A DNA stretch of 64,000 nucleotides from Chlamydia trachomatis (lineage in GTDB: Bacteria > Chlamydiota > Chlamydiia > Chlamydiales > Rhabdochlamydiaceae): NCBI GenBank assembly GCA_945898205.1, contig CAMDHO010000001.1:62001-126000 (forward strand), read 5' to 3'. The notes below the pieces were generated by a model. The model ran no database searches and was not told the origin of the DNA. It saw only the letters and a list, made by a program, of their open reading frames with translations. A program made the position numbers and the translations under genes. Positions 34,579-44,447 of this stretch are shown here, piece after piece. The first letter of the stretch is position 1. Every line of letters begins with the position of its first letter.

Positions 34579-36404
34579 TCTCCAACAGCCCTGCCATAAA
34601 CGGTTTTCAAAATGTCTTTGGCTTTTTTTAGGTATATAGGCTTAGCTTCTTTTAAAAATTTTTCATAAAGTGATCCTTTTTGATGGAGGAGCCATTGTTT
34701 CTTTATCGAGCTGCCAGGGATCATAGCTTCTTCAAAATGGATGATTTTTTTAAGGAAAATTTGGTCATCAGAGCTTTTTCCCTGTAATATGAAGTCAAGA
34801 TCACAAAGACGATTTATTTTCCCCATAACGAAAAAAGGTTCTTTATTATATAAATTTCCCATTTGAGCGGAAGAAGAATCGAATTCCAATCCAGACGTAG
34901 GATGACTTGGGAGAATAGAGATCGTAAGATTTTTTGCAAGGGGGGCGTTTAGATTTTTTATAAAGAGAGATAACTTTCTAGGAAAAGAAGCGTTAGTATC
35001 TGAGTAGAAAAGAGTTCCTCCACAAAAAGAACTGATCATATCTAGAAAAGTTAATTGGTTGTTTTGTCCAACAGCAGCTGTAAATATGTTAAGTTTTCCA
35101 TGGTTTTTTTTTAAAAACAGGCTTAGATCTTGAGGGTTTAGGGTGGATTTCCCATTGGATAGGAAAATAGCAGTATGAACTTCATCTTCTGTTTTGATGT
35201 CTGCTAAGAGATCGTCTAAGTTTTTCTTAAGGTTTAAAGAGGAAAAAAGAGCTCTTTCTCCTTTTTTTTCTAAAAACGATTCTGCTAAAAGAATGTTTTT
35301 AGAAGAAATAAATAGGTTTATAGGGCTAAGCTTTGTTGTTTTTTTGTCGATTAAAAAGATGTTAAAAGAATCTCCTTGTTGTAAAACAGAAAGAGCTTTT
35401 AAAACAGATTTTTTGAAGACAGAGAGTTTGTGATTTTCTATTTCAGAAGAAGTATCGATAAGAAAGTAGAAGTTTTGTTTGATTTTTTGTTGAGATAAGT
35501 CTTCTTTAGGGGTTACGGCAAGAGAAAATACATAACCATCTTGTTCGGGAAATAAAGTGGCTCGGATGTCGAAGTCGTTATTCCATTCAATAGAAGAAAT
35601 AAGGTCTTCAGGAAGAAAATCATTTATTTCGGACAGGGAAGCGGGAGAGAAAACTTGTAATGGAGACTTTAAAGCAAGGTAAGAAATCTTAGGGTTTTTT
35701 AAAGAAGCGGAAAATTCCTCTTGAGGTTTTGAAAAAGGATCTCTTGGTTGGAAGGAGACAAATGCTGAGCTGTCATCTAAAGCAGTTTTATCGGAGTATG
35801 CAAGAGGTTCTTGACCAGGCACTAGTTCTTTTAAAGGTTGAGTTGTGTTTTGAATCGGGATGGTGTTAATTTCAAGAGCCGGAATCGTTGTTTTAAGATC
35901 TAAATAGATACCATGTAAAGTAGGTGGGGCATAAAGAGTTCTAGAAAGGGGGGGGAGGGGAAAAGATTGAGAGGTAAGGGTGATTTCTTCATTTTCTAGT
36001 TCAACTAAAGAATCATTGCTTATTTCCGCTCGGTTTTGAATAAGAGAATTTTCTTTTAGAAAAAAAGACGAAGCGAGGTTTATTACAATGTCTTCTCTAG
36101 GCTCTTCTAAGGGGAACTCTGAAACAAGAAAAGAAGAATGGGAAAAGTTTTCGATTTTTTTAGAAGAAGAAGGGAATTCTTCAAAAAAATGCTCTATTGT
36201 AAGGTCGTTAGATTTCCAGTTCTTATCAATACTAATATATTTGGGAATAGGTTGGCTTGGAGAGAAAAAAGAGGTCCACGACTTATTCAATAAAATAGGA
36301 TTTTCTATAAGAAAATAGAGAGCAACGGAATGGATAGTCATAGAGACTATAAGACATTTAGCCCAAAGTGGGGGTGTTTTTATTTTTTGAAAAACAGTGA
36401 TCAT
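34575..36404 (-). CDS. VWA-domain-like membrane-anchored protein
   Basis: 609 residues. One N-terminal membrane helix (~15-36), then ~270 residues of low-complexity Ser/Pro/Glu-rich extracytoplasmic sequence. A von Willebrand factor A-like domain (~310-490) starts with NFYFLIDTSSEIENHK. Its MIDAS motif is D-T-S-S-E, where the fifth residue should be Ser, so metal binding may be weakened. Later VWA-like stretches: TAIFLSNGKSTLNPQDLSLF and IFTAAVGQNN. It likely works in the envelope with the TPR protein just upstream, which overlaps it in an ATGA. Precise role unknown. Confidence 0.7.
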   Translation of the reverse strand: MITVFQKIKTPPLWAKCLIVSMTIHSVALYFLIENPILLNKSWTSFFSPSQPIPKYISIDKNWKSNDLTIEHFFEEFPSSSKKIENFSHSSFLVSEFPLEEPREDIVINLASSFFLKENSLIQNRAEISNDSLVELENEEITLTSQSFPLPPLSRTLYAPPTLHGIYLDLKTTIPALEINTIPIQNTTQPLKELVPGQEPLAYSDKTALDDSSAFVSFQPRDPFSKPQEEFSASLKNPKISYLALKSPLQVFSPASLSEINDFLPEDLISSIEWNNDFDIRATLFPEQDGYVFSLAVTPKEDLSQQKIKQNFYFLIDTSSEIENHKLSVFKKSVLKALSVLQQGDSFNIFLIDKKTTKLSPINLFISSKNILLAESFLEKKGERALFSSLNLKKNLDDLLADIKTEDEVHTAIFLSNGKSTLNPQDLSLFLKKNHGKLNIFTAAVGQNNQLTFLDMISSFCGGTLFYSDTNASFPRKLSLFIKNLNAPLAKNLTISILPSHPTSGLEFDSSSAQMGNLYNKEPFFVMGKINRLCDLDFILQGKSSDDQIFLKKIIHFEEAMIPGSSIKKQWLLHQKGSLYEKFLKEAKPIYLKKAKDILKTVYGRAVGE

Positions 36405-39118
36405 AAGCTTGTTTCCATTTCTTTCTGACTGAGTTCGATTCTTTTTTTAAGAGGCTCTGGGATTGATGTTTGAAGCAAGAGTTCTTGGATTTTCCCTTGG
36501 GCTGTGATTTTAAGGACTTCTGATTCAGAAGGAGCTTCTATTAAACAGGCTTCTAAACGAAGAATCTCAGCTTCCACAAATTTTAGATAGGATATTAGGA
36601 TTTGTTCTTTTTCTTTTACAATTGGATCAGAACTTTCTTTTTCATATAAGAGGAATTCAGATTGGAAATTTTCTTTAAAAAGTTGAAGTAGTTTAATGTT
36701 TTTTTCTTTTTGAGCTAAAGCAGTTTGAGAGAGGGAAGATTTCCATCGAATATACTCTAATCCAGCTTCTAGATGAAGGGGTTCTGAAAGAAGACTTCTT
36801 TGTACTTCAAGGTCTTTTAAATCATTGAGATTTTGTGCATAAGTTGTATTTTCTTCTGTTTGTTGATCAAGAGGGAGGTAAACACTTAAAAGTTTTGATC
36901 GATCTAAAACAGCGAGCGCTCGTATGGAAGAAGCCGGATAGTTTTGAATGAGCACGTTATAAAGGTTTAAAGCCTTTAGGGAGTCGCCTAGCTTGTCATG
37001 AGACTGTGCGAGCTCTAATAATAATTGTCTTTGAATGGGGCTGTGTGTTTGAGTTGTTAGTTTAAAAAATCTTCCGAGCAAGTTGGTTTTTCTTTCTAGT
37101 TGATTAGACCAAGAAAAAAGAGTGGATAGTCTTAATAAAAAAGATTCCGTTTTTTCTTGAAGTAAATCGTTTTCTATAGGGAGAAGAAATTCGAAAACGG
37201 CAATAGAACGGTCTATATAGCTTTTTTTTAGGTTTTGAGGAGAAAGAGGGTCCTCTTCGAGTTGTTTAGATAATTCGTAATAGTGTTCTGCAAGCCACTG
37301 CACATTTTCAGATTTAAGGACTGCTATGTTTTTTTGAAAAACTAAATACAAATGATTTGCTGCTTTGTTTAGGGGGAAGTTTCTTTCTTCTGATGTAGTT
37401 TTTCCAGATATTTGAACGTAGGCGTTGAATAAATGGAGTCTTAATTTATCCGCTTCGGAAAAATTTGGAGACTTTTCTAGTAGGTTTTCAGCATGTTCTA
37501 TAAAAAGGGATTGATATTGAGGGTCACTAAGATAGCAGAGGGTTTGAAGAAGTTCCAATTCACCCAAAAATCGAGTTTGCGGAGATTCGTTTAGAAGAAC
37601 TTGGCAAGCGGATAAAGTGTCTTCAAATTTTTCTTCTAGAAAAAGGTTTTTTACGAGTTCAAAAGAAAACGTTTCTTTTTCAGAGCTACTTAGGATAGCC
37701 TCTTGAGGCAAGATCTTTTGAATATTTTTAATAAGGGCTTGTCTAAATTCAGAGATTTCGCTAGCAGGACTTGTTTGTAATTGGAAAAGATTGCAATTAA
37801 GTTGCAGTCTCCAAGCATTTGCAAAGGACTTGCTAGATGGGTATTCATTAATAAAAGAGGAGAGTAAATGATTTGATTCATTCCAGTTTTTAGCTTGATA
37901 AAGAAAATAAGCTGTATCCCATAAAACTTGTTCTTTTTCTGGGTGGGTTGGATTTTGAAGAACAAACATTTTAGATTCTTCTATAAATTCGGGAAAGTAC
38001 TCTCGAGCTTTCAATAAATTTAAATAAACAAGGTGAGCTTTGCTATAGTTTTCATCATTTACAAGCGGATAGGAGGGGTTGCGAAACATTTTGTGATATA
38101 GTTCGACGTTTTGCATTTTATAAGCAGATTCTAAAATCATCAATTGAGCTGTTCTTTGAGAAATGCGATCTTTGGATTGCGTTAAGGTTTGCAAAAGAGG
38201 ATCAATGGCTTTTTCAAAATCACCCAGTTGATAAAGACTTTTGCCTAGAAATTGAATAATAGAGGTGTCGTGATCTAAGTTGAGTAAGTGGTAGTTTTTT
38301 TCATAGGTTGTTACAAAATCTTTAAATTTCTTTGTTTTATATTGAACTAGGAGGCAGTTGTACAAAGCTTCGGATTGCTTAGGGGATGGGAAGGAAAAGA
38401 GATGTTCGAATATAGGGATAGCAAGTTCGGGAGCAACTTCTGATCGTAAAATAGCAGATTGAAAAAGAAATTGATTAGATAACTCAGGATGGAAGGGTGC
38501 AGCAGCTTCGTAATAAGATGCAGCTAACTTTTTACTGCCATTCAATTCATAGATTCGAGCTAAGGGATAAAAAGAAAGGGTTTCAAAAGAAGTTCCAGCG
38601 CATGACTCAAAGAGCTCTTTAGAGCGATTTAAAATAAGGAGGTCTTCTTTTTTAGAAGCTATAAAATATTCAAACAAGCTTGAAGCACAAAGATATCGAA
38701 TTGAATTTTTTTGTTCGATAGAGAGTTTTTCTTGGGAAGCAAAAGTCTTTGAAATAACAGATAGTTCTTCTGTGTTGTCGGTTTCATAAAGGCAAAGAAC
38801 CTTATTGTAGTAGACTTTTTCTAGAAGATCTTCTTTGCTAAGTTGGTTATATTCGTCTAATGCAGATTTAAAATTCCCTTCTTTAAGGTAAAGGTCTCCA
38901 AGGAGGAGGTGCATCTCTTCATGAAGATTAGAGTTTGGGTCTTGCTCTAGATAACCGACAATCTGCTTTTTAGCAGTTTCAAAGTCTCCTTCTTTCCAAT
39001 ATTCTTTCATTCTTTTAAGAAATCGGGCCTCTTGAGTAGGAGGTTGGGCAGAAAAAAGAGTGCATGAAGCGCAGAGTAAAGAGAGCTGCATTGCAGCTTT
39101 ATAGGGAAAAAGTGCCAT
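36401..39118 (-). CDS. Large exported TPR-repeat protein
   Basis: 905 residues with an N-terminal signal peptide (~5-24, ending LFSAQ). Almost all of the rest is helical pairs typical of TPR or TPR-like repeats, e.g. LLGDLYLKEGNFKSALDEYN (~72-91), QFLGKSLYQLGDFEKAIDPL and LAQSHDKLGDSLKALNLYNV. TPR proteins assemble protein complexes, and this one is probably periplasmic. Start ATG 39118. The stop overlaps the VWA-like gene, so TPR, VWA and rsmD form one operon. Function unknown. Confidence 0.8.
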   Translation of the reverse strand: MALFPYKAAMQLSLLCASCTLFSAQPPTQEARFLKRMKEYWKEGDFETAKKQIVGYLEQDPNSNLHEEMHLLLGDLYLKEGNFKSALDEYNQLSKEDLLEKVYYNKVLCLYETDNTEELSVISKTFASQEKLSIEQKNSIRYLCASSLFEYFIASKKEDLLILNRSKELFESCAGTSFETLSFYPLARIYELNGSKKLAASYYEAAAPFHPELSNQFLFQSAILRSEVAPELAIPIFEHLFSFPSPKQSEALYNCLLVQYKTKKFKDFVTTYEKNYHLLNLDHDTSIIQFLGKSLYQLGDFEKAIDPLLQTLTQSKDRISQRTAQLMILESAYKMQNVELYHKMFRNPSYPLVNDENYSKAHLVYLNLLKAREYFPEFIEESKMFVLQNPTHPEKEQVLWDTAYFLYQAKNWNESNHLLSSFINEYPSSKSFANAWRLQLNCNLFQLQTSPASEISEFRQALIKNIQKILPQEAILSSSEKETFSFELVKNLFLEEKFEDTLSACQVLLNESPQTRFLGELELLQTLCYLSDPQYQSLFIEHAENLLEKSPNFSEADKLRLHLFNAYVQISGKTTSEERNFPLNKAANHLYLVFQKNIAVLKSENVQWLAEHYYELSKQLEEDPLSPQNLKKSYIDRSIAVFEFLLPIENDLLQEKTESFLLRLSTLFSWSNQLERKTNLLGRFFKLTTQTHSPIQRQLLLELAQSHDKLGDSLKALNLYNVLIQNYPASSIRALAVLDRSKLLSVYLPLDQQTEENTTYAQNLNDLKDLEVQRSLLSEPLHLEAGLEYIRWKSSLSQTALAQKEKNIKLLQLFKENFQSEFLLYEKESSDPIVKEKEQILISYLKFVEAEILRLEACLIEAPSESEVLKITAQGKIQELLLQTSIPEPLKKRIELSQKEMETSL

Positions 39119-39210
39119 AAAAAGACCGCATAATAGGTTAATGTTTTCCCCGAGTATACAGTTCTCTTATTAATTTACAAAAAATGTTATCGATTTTTTG
39201 ATATATCTTT

Positions 39211-39474
39211 TTAGATCGTCTTTTTTGTGTCTGTAAAAACTTGATATGTAAGGGATGTAATAGATGAAAGGATTCGAATGCTCACATTGAAAAGAAAGTA
39301 GGTGGCTGTGATTGATAGGGTGAAAATAGTTAAGAACATAAAAGCGAGTTTAGCTATAGAGGAGATTATTTGGGCAGATATTTTTACAGGAGTCACTAAA
39401 AAAGGGCCTATAATAGGAATCGATTCTGCGGAGCTTATAGCCCCACCTATTAAAAATGTTCTTATTATTTTCAA
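39211..39474 (-). CDS. Small hydrophobic membrane protein
   Basis: 87 residues. Hydrophobic stretches ~5-25 and ~35-70 with Ser/Thr and no Asp or Glu between, ending in a Lys tail (TDTKKTI). The second stretch is bilobed, as in Inc proteins. No motif. It may be a lineage-specific membrane or inclusion-membrane protein. Confidence 0.45.
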   Translation of the reverse strand: MKIIRTFLIGGAISSAESIPIIGPFLVTPVKISAQIISSIAKLAFMFLTIFTLSITATYFLFNVSIRILSSITSLTYQVFTDTKKTI

Positions 39475-39610
39475 TTATATTCCTTTGTTTTATTTTTCTA
39501 GTCTAATAGGTTTATCCTTTTTAGTAAATTAGTGATCTTTTTTTGTTTTTAAATTGTTTATTTAAAAAGAAGTTTGTATGAATTAGATGCCTTCTAAGAT
39601 TTTTAAAAAG

Positions 39611-42600
39611 TTATCTTTCAATGTAGGCATACTTAAGGTCAAAATAGCCTGTTGTTCTAGAATAAATCACTTGTTTAAGGTGTGGCTTTTTTATGATCCT
39701 TTCTTTTTCGTGATAAAGTGGGATTAAAGGAGCCTCTTCCATCAAAAGTCTCTCGGCAGAAGAAAGGTATTTAATTTTCTGAATAGGGTCGAGCTCTTGC
39801 TGCGCAAGATCGAGAAGTTCTTTGTATTTCGGATGAAACCAACGGGAATAATTAGCTGGCTCGTTCCTATATTTAAAAGATTCTAGAGCATAAAGAGGGT
39901 GATCGATCCAAGGCTTCCAGTATAAAGTGCCAATTTGGTAGTCGGCTTTGATCATTTTATTGTAGAAGATAGTGTATTCGTATTTTTCTAAACGGCAGGG
40001 GATTTTAAAAAGAGATTTCCATTTTTCTACAAGGTAATGAGCAGTTTTCTTTCTTAAAACAGTATTGGCAAACGTAAGGGTTATAAGGGGAAATTGTTCT
40101 CTAGAAATAGCAAGTTCCTTCAAGGCTAATTCAAAGAGCTCTAAAGCTAAGGTCTCATTTCCGCAGATGTTTTCCTGGTCGTGATTCATTGTATAAGAAA
40201 GAGGAAGAGGTGTTGCTGCAGGGAAGCAAGTATTTGGAAGCCTAGAAACTAGTTCCTTTTGATTGACGGCTAAGAGGAAGGCTTGTCTTAGATGAGTATT
40301 TTGAAAAGGAAATTTTTCGGTATTAAATAGGCACCAATGAATTCCTGAAAGCGTTGGGCAGGTTTCTGCTTCGAGATGTTCTTCAAAAAAAGCTTCCCAA
40401 GGTCTCAAAGGCATGCCAAGCCAATCTATTTCTTCATTTTGAAACATCGAGTGGGCTAGAAGGCTAGAATCTTTGGAAAGGTTAATTTGTTCTAGTCTTA
40501 CACTTTTATTATCCCAGTAAAAAGGATTCTTAGAAAGTTCATAGCGCAAATTTTGAGTGATTTTTTTCAAAACAAAAGGCCCGTTACAGACAAAATCTTC
40601 AGATTTTCTAAATCCCCAGTCGGGGTGGGTTCTGTCAATTGTGTGAGGGACAGGGGAATAGAGAGGTAGAGCTAAAAGTTCTAAAAACTCGGGGGTCGGG
40701 TGTTCTAGGGTTATAGACAATGTATTGTTGTTTAAGGCCCGGACTCCTATGTGTTCTATAGGACATAGGCCTTCTTTACTCTTCTGTGCATTTTTAATGG
40801 GGTAGAATAAAAAGGTAAACGGGGTGGAGGAGTGAGGGGATAAGATTTTTTTCCAACTATGTTCAAAATCATGGGCTGTAATTAAGGATCCATCCGACCA
40901 ATAGCAATTTTTAAGTTTAAAAATATATTCTTTCAGATCTTTTGAAATTTCTAGAGATTGGGCTATTGCAAGGTGAGGGTTTCCGTTATCATCTAATCGG
41001 GTAAGTCCTTCAAATAACATTTTAGTTAGGGTAGAAGAAATTTCATCTCCATTGATTCTAGGGTCTAGAGAGGTCGGAATATGATAAAAGCTCAAGTTAA
41101 TAATTTGTAGGTTTTTTAACCGATTTTTCCAGTTTTTAATAGATTCATGAATAGCTTCTATAAAAGATTGGCGTTTTTTACTATCGAAATGAGTTAGGAT
41201 AAATCCAGTGTAAAGAGACCCTTGGAGATTATTAGAAGTGTGTATAAGTGTTTTATTCCTAAGTTCATGACGAGTTAAGTTGGAGTAAAGTTCCTCTTTA
41301 AAAGAAGAGTCTTGAGTTCTTATCATAGCAAAGACTTGCTCTTTTTTCTCTTCTATTTTTAAAAAATAATCGTCTTTTTTAGAGAGATCTATTTCTTTAG
41401 CTTCTAGAAATTGTCGAAATAGCGTTTGCAAAGAATCTAAAGGCAAAGTGGCTTGCATTTCAATAGGGTTAAGAGAGAAGAAAAAGTTTTCAAGCAACTC
41501 TGAGTTTTTTAAGGCGATAAGAAGGAAAGATTCTTTAAATTGATAAAAAAGCTCTCCTTGTTTAAGGATCATTCCACCGTTGTAGTCTCTAAAAGATCCG
41601 ATAGCTTTAAAGAGTAAGGTCGCGGCTTTTTGTCTGGCTAAATAAAAATTAAACGAATAATCAGTTCGGAGTAAGCTGGAATCTTTATCAATTTTTAAAT
41701 GAAATACATTAGCTTCTTTAGGGTGGTTTTTTCTTAAGAATCCCAAGTGTTGTAATCTGTCTTGAACGAATTGAACTTTAGGTTGTAACTCTTGAAAGCT
41801 TTGAGAAAGAGATCTTTGCCCCGGCTTGAATAGTCGGACAAGAATTACTGTAAAAATAATTTCAGAGGTTGTTTGCTTCTCCAGAGAGATCATGACTTGA
41901 GGGAGATCCGATAAATATTTTACTTCTTGACTTAAGATTAAAATATTTCTCATGGTTTCTTCTTCATTACGAATCATAAAAATAGAAGGAACTAGTTTTT
42001 CAATGCGCCTTTTTAGTTCATATTCTAACTCTTTTTTTAGGGAAAAGAGGTCGGTTTGAGAAAATCGAGATCCGTCTTTTTTTTCTAGTTCTATATACAT
42101 CGAACAAAGAGGGTCTTGAATTCCCTGATAACTATAAAAAGAGCCTTGAACGCATTGCAAGTCAGGAAGGATTGATTGAGCAGCTTCTAGAATGTGCTCT
42201 TCTTGAAGGAATTCATGTCTGTCAAGAGGGGTAATTCCCAAGACAAGTCCTAGAGCAGGTTTAGATCCAAAAAAGAAGTTTAACTCTGTGCGGATATAAC
42301 GCACTTTTAAATGTTTTTTTTCCGGATATAGAACGAACTGTCTTAAAAGATTTGCTCTCATGAGAAAGTGAGATGAAATTATTTTTGTAATCAATCTAGA
42401 CGTTCTAGGAAAGAAAAACGATTTAGGGCATAGGGAGAAAAAACGGCTCATTTCTACAGAAAGAGAGGCATCAAAAGTTAAGGGAAATCGTTCCATTAAA
42501 AAAACGAGTTCTTTATGGGCTTCTGCATTTTTCATGCTTTCTAATAAGGGGCGTTCAGAGAAGAATGTTTTGAATCCAGAGGGGGTTTTTAAGGCAGAAA

Positions 42601-43111
42601 GGATATGCGTTGATAAAGAAGGTAGGTGTAGAAGTGCTTTACTTAGGTCTTTTTCGTTTTTTATTAATAATTTAGATTGTAAAACAAGAAAAGTTTCATT
42701 AGGAAATAAATCCCATTGGAAATGCAATACTTGTACAGATAGAATTTGAGTTAATTTTCCAGGGATAATCCATGACTTTAAAATGTCTATGATTTGATTT
42801 TCTATGACATTTTCTTTAGCTGAAAGAGCTAAGATGCAAATTTCAAGGCACCCTGGAGAGCTGCCGGGTTCGTTCCAAACAAAGGTCGGGACTTTTTGAA
42901 GAAGTTGGGTTTTGAATAGTCTACTAGGCAAGGAAAAAAAAGAGGACGGAATGCATTTCCTAATTACTTTTTCCATAAGAGTTACGTGATGTGTAATTTC
43001 AGCAGAGAGAAGAGAGTAGGAGACCGTAGGTTGAATTTTAAAAGGAAGGGTGATGATATCATCTGTAATTGTGCTTTCAAAAAGAGTAGAAGTGTATAAG
43101 GCATCCGACAT
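39611..43111 (-). CDS. Unusual fusion: ~650-residue unknown domain followed by an oligopeptide-binding (SBP_bac_5/OppA) domain
   Basis: 1166 residues. The last ~500 (~665-1166) are a full solute-binding protein family 5 domain: INLSFYHIPTSLDPRINGDE, LFEGLTRLDDNGNPHLAIAQ, KNCYWSDGSLITAHDFEHSW, DFVCNGPFVLKKI and a C-terminal ANYSRWFHPKYKELLD. Such domains are normally periplasmic lipoproteins that bring peptides to ABC importers. Here no signal peptide or lipobox exists at the N-terminus. The first ~650 residues are mixed helix/beta with no family I recognise. Chlamydia has several OppA genes, so a gene fusion in this lineage is possible. No permease or ATPase genes are adjacent. It could be a sensor or a cytosolic peptide binder. 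Confidence 0.8.
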   Translation of the reverse strand: MSDALYTSTLFESTITDDIITLPFKIQPTVSYSLLSAEITHHVTLMEKVIRKCIPSSFFSLPSRLFKTQLLQKVPTFVWNEPGSSPGCLEICILALSAKENVIENQIIDILKSWIIPGKLTQILSVQVLHFQWDLFPNETFLVLQSKLLIKNEKDLSKALLHLPSLSTHILSALKTPSGFKTFFSERPLLESMKNAEAHKELVFLMERFPLTFDASLSVEMSRFFSLCPKSFFFPRTSRLITKIISSHFLMRANLLRQFVLYPEKKHLKVRYIRTELNFFFGSKPALGLVLGITPLDRHEFLQEEHILEAAQSILPDLQCVQGSFYSYQGIQDPLCSMYIELEKKDGSRFSQTDLFSLKKELEYELKRRIEKLVPSIFMIRNEEETMRNILILSQEVKYLSDLPQVMISLEKQTTSEIIFTVILVRLFKPGQRSLSQSFQELQPKVQFVQDRLQHLGFLRKNHPKEANVFHLKIDKDSSLLRTDYSFNFYLARQKAATLLFKAIGSFRDYNGGMILKQGELFYQFKESFLLIALKNSELLENFFFSLNPIEMQATLPLDSLQTLFRQFLEAKEIDLSKKDDYFLKIEEKKEQVFAMIRTQDSSFKEELYSNLTRHELRNKTLIHTSNNLQGSLYTGFILTHFDSKKRQSFIEAIHESIKNWKNRLKNLQIINLSFYHIPTSLDPRINGDEISSTLTKMLFEGLTRLDDNGNPHLAIAQSLEISKDLKEYIFKLKNCYWSDGSLITAHDFEHSWKKILSPHSSTPFTFLFYPIKNAQKSKEGLCPIEHIGVRALNNNTLSITLEHPTPEFLELLALPLYSPVPHTIDRTHPDWGFRKSEDFVCNGPFVLKKITQNLRYELSKNPFYWDNKSVRLEQINLSKDSSLLAHSMFQNEEIDWLGMPLRPWEAFFEEHLEAETCPTLSGIHWCLFNTEKFPFQNTHLRQAFLLAVNQKELVSRLPNTCFPAATPLPLSYTMNHDQENICGNETLALELFELALKELAISREQFPLITLTFANTVLRKKTAHYLVEKWKSLFKIPCRLEKYEYTIFYNKMIKADYQIGTLYWKPWIDHPLYALESFKYRNEPANYSRWFHPKYKELLDLAQQELDPIQKIKYLSSAERLLMEEAPLIPLYHEKERIIKKPHLKQVIYSRTTGYFDLKYAYIER

Positions 43112-43308
43112 TTTTATTTCTTTGTGAAAATTGCTAAAGCATCATGGGAAGTTAGATAATTTACATTTTATTAATAATTTTTTCAATGTTCATTTACATT
43201 TTATTGGATGTTTTTTTTAGAGGGATTAGTTAGTAGGTTGATTATCAGGTGGTTACTTTTTTTATTTTCAGTGTGTCCTTTATAGGTTTTTATGAAAACA
43301 AGCAAATC

Positions 43309-44304
43309 TTAATTGTAGTGTTGAATGAGTTTGTTGGCTCTATCGGATGTGGATTTTTGAAGTAATTCGTATATTTTTAACCCTTTTGCGGAATATCCCT
43401 CTTGAAAATATAAAACACCTAGTTGAAAAAGTAGCTCTATATTATCAGGGGTTAGCTTAAGTAGTTCTTCGCACTGATAAATTTCTTCCTCTGCTTTTTC
43501 TTGAAGTCGATAAATCTCAGCTAACTGAGCTAAGATCCAGGGGTCTTTACAAGACAGATTTTCTAAAATTTTAAATTCTTCTATTGCTTTATTGGAATAA
43601 AGTAAAAATTGAAGATTCATAGAAGAAGATAGGTATTCAGGGGATATCCAGGGAGTTAGATGTGAAGCATTTATTTTTTTCGGATGAACATAAATTCGGC
43701 TTAACTTGGAGTATGCTTCTGCAAGACCTGCATGAACCTCAATATTTGTAGGGAGCTGTTTTATTAGAGAGATCAAAATTTCAATGCTTTGAAGGAAAAG
43801 AAGCTCTTTCATTTGATGAAAGTTTTTCCAATGCAACCAAATTTTGAATTTTTGAACAAGAGGACATAGTGCTTTTATCGCAAGAGGAGATGAATAGAAA
43901 ATGGGTTCTTTCTCCGATAAAAATAGAGTAAATTCTTCTAATGCGCCTGATAAAGTTAAGAGGGATTGAGAACTTTCAGATGGGAAAGGAATTAGTGATT
44001 GGCATGTATTATAGAATTGAGATTGAATCGTAAGAAGTTGTTCTGGTTTTTTTGCTTGAAAAAAGAAAAGGAGAACGAAATAGGAGAAAAGAGTAAGGAA
44101 AAAAAAAGCAAGGCCGCAAGCAGCTGTTAAAGATTGACTAAAGTAAGAGAAGAAAAGAAGAAAAGCCAAAAGTTGTAGGCATAGAAATGAGATGAAACTG
44201 ACATGAAATAATCCATAAAAACGGATGCAAGATTTGAATTTTTCATATCCGTCTTGCATTGCTAGCTCTAAAGCCGGAGGAAATCGAGGATCTTGGTTTG
44301 TCAT
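43309..44304 (-). CDS. TPR-containing membrane protein
   Basis: 331 residues. Two adjacent membrane helices (~33-52 and ~60-82) follow a short cytoplasmic start. The C-terminal half is helical with TPR-like units (ILAQLAEIYRLQEKAEEEIY, NIELLFQLGVLYFQEGYSAK). The repeats would extend into cytoplasm or periplasm depending on topology. It may act in complex assembly; no catalytic motif. The gap to the upstream OppA-fusion gene holds two copies of TTTACATTTTATT and no gene. Confidence 0.7.
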   Translation of the reverse strand: MTNQDPRFPPALELAMQDGYEKFKSCIRFYGLFHVSFISFLCLQLLAFLLFFSYFSQSLTAACGLAFFFLTLFSYFVLLFFFQAKKPEQLLTIQSQFYNTCQSLIPFPSESSQSLLTLSGALEEFTLFLSEKEPIFYSSPLAIKALCPLVQKFKIWLHWKNFHQMKELLFLQSIEILISLIKQLPTNIEVHAGLAEAYSKLSRIYVHPKKINASHLTPWISPEYLSSSMNLQFLLYSNKAIEEFKILENLSCKDPWILAQLAEIYRLQEKAEEEIYQCEELLKLTPDNIELLFQLGVLYFQEGYSAKGLKIYELLQKSTSDRANKLIQHYN

Positions 44305-44447
44305 AAAAATCTCATGGGTGAATAAGGAAGCAATGTAAAAAGATTGCCTTTTTTTCTCAATGAAAACAAGCTAAAGGAAAGTTGTTTTATAAGACGTTCT
44401 CTACCAAGGCTTAGGAATCGAAGAAAAACACATAAAGTCTCGATTGG

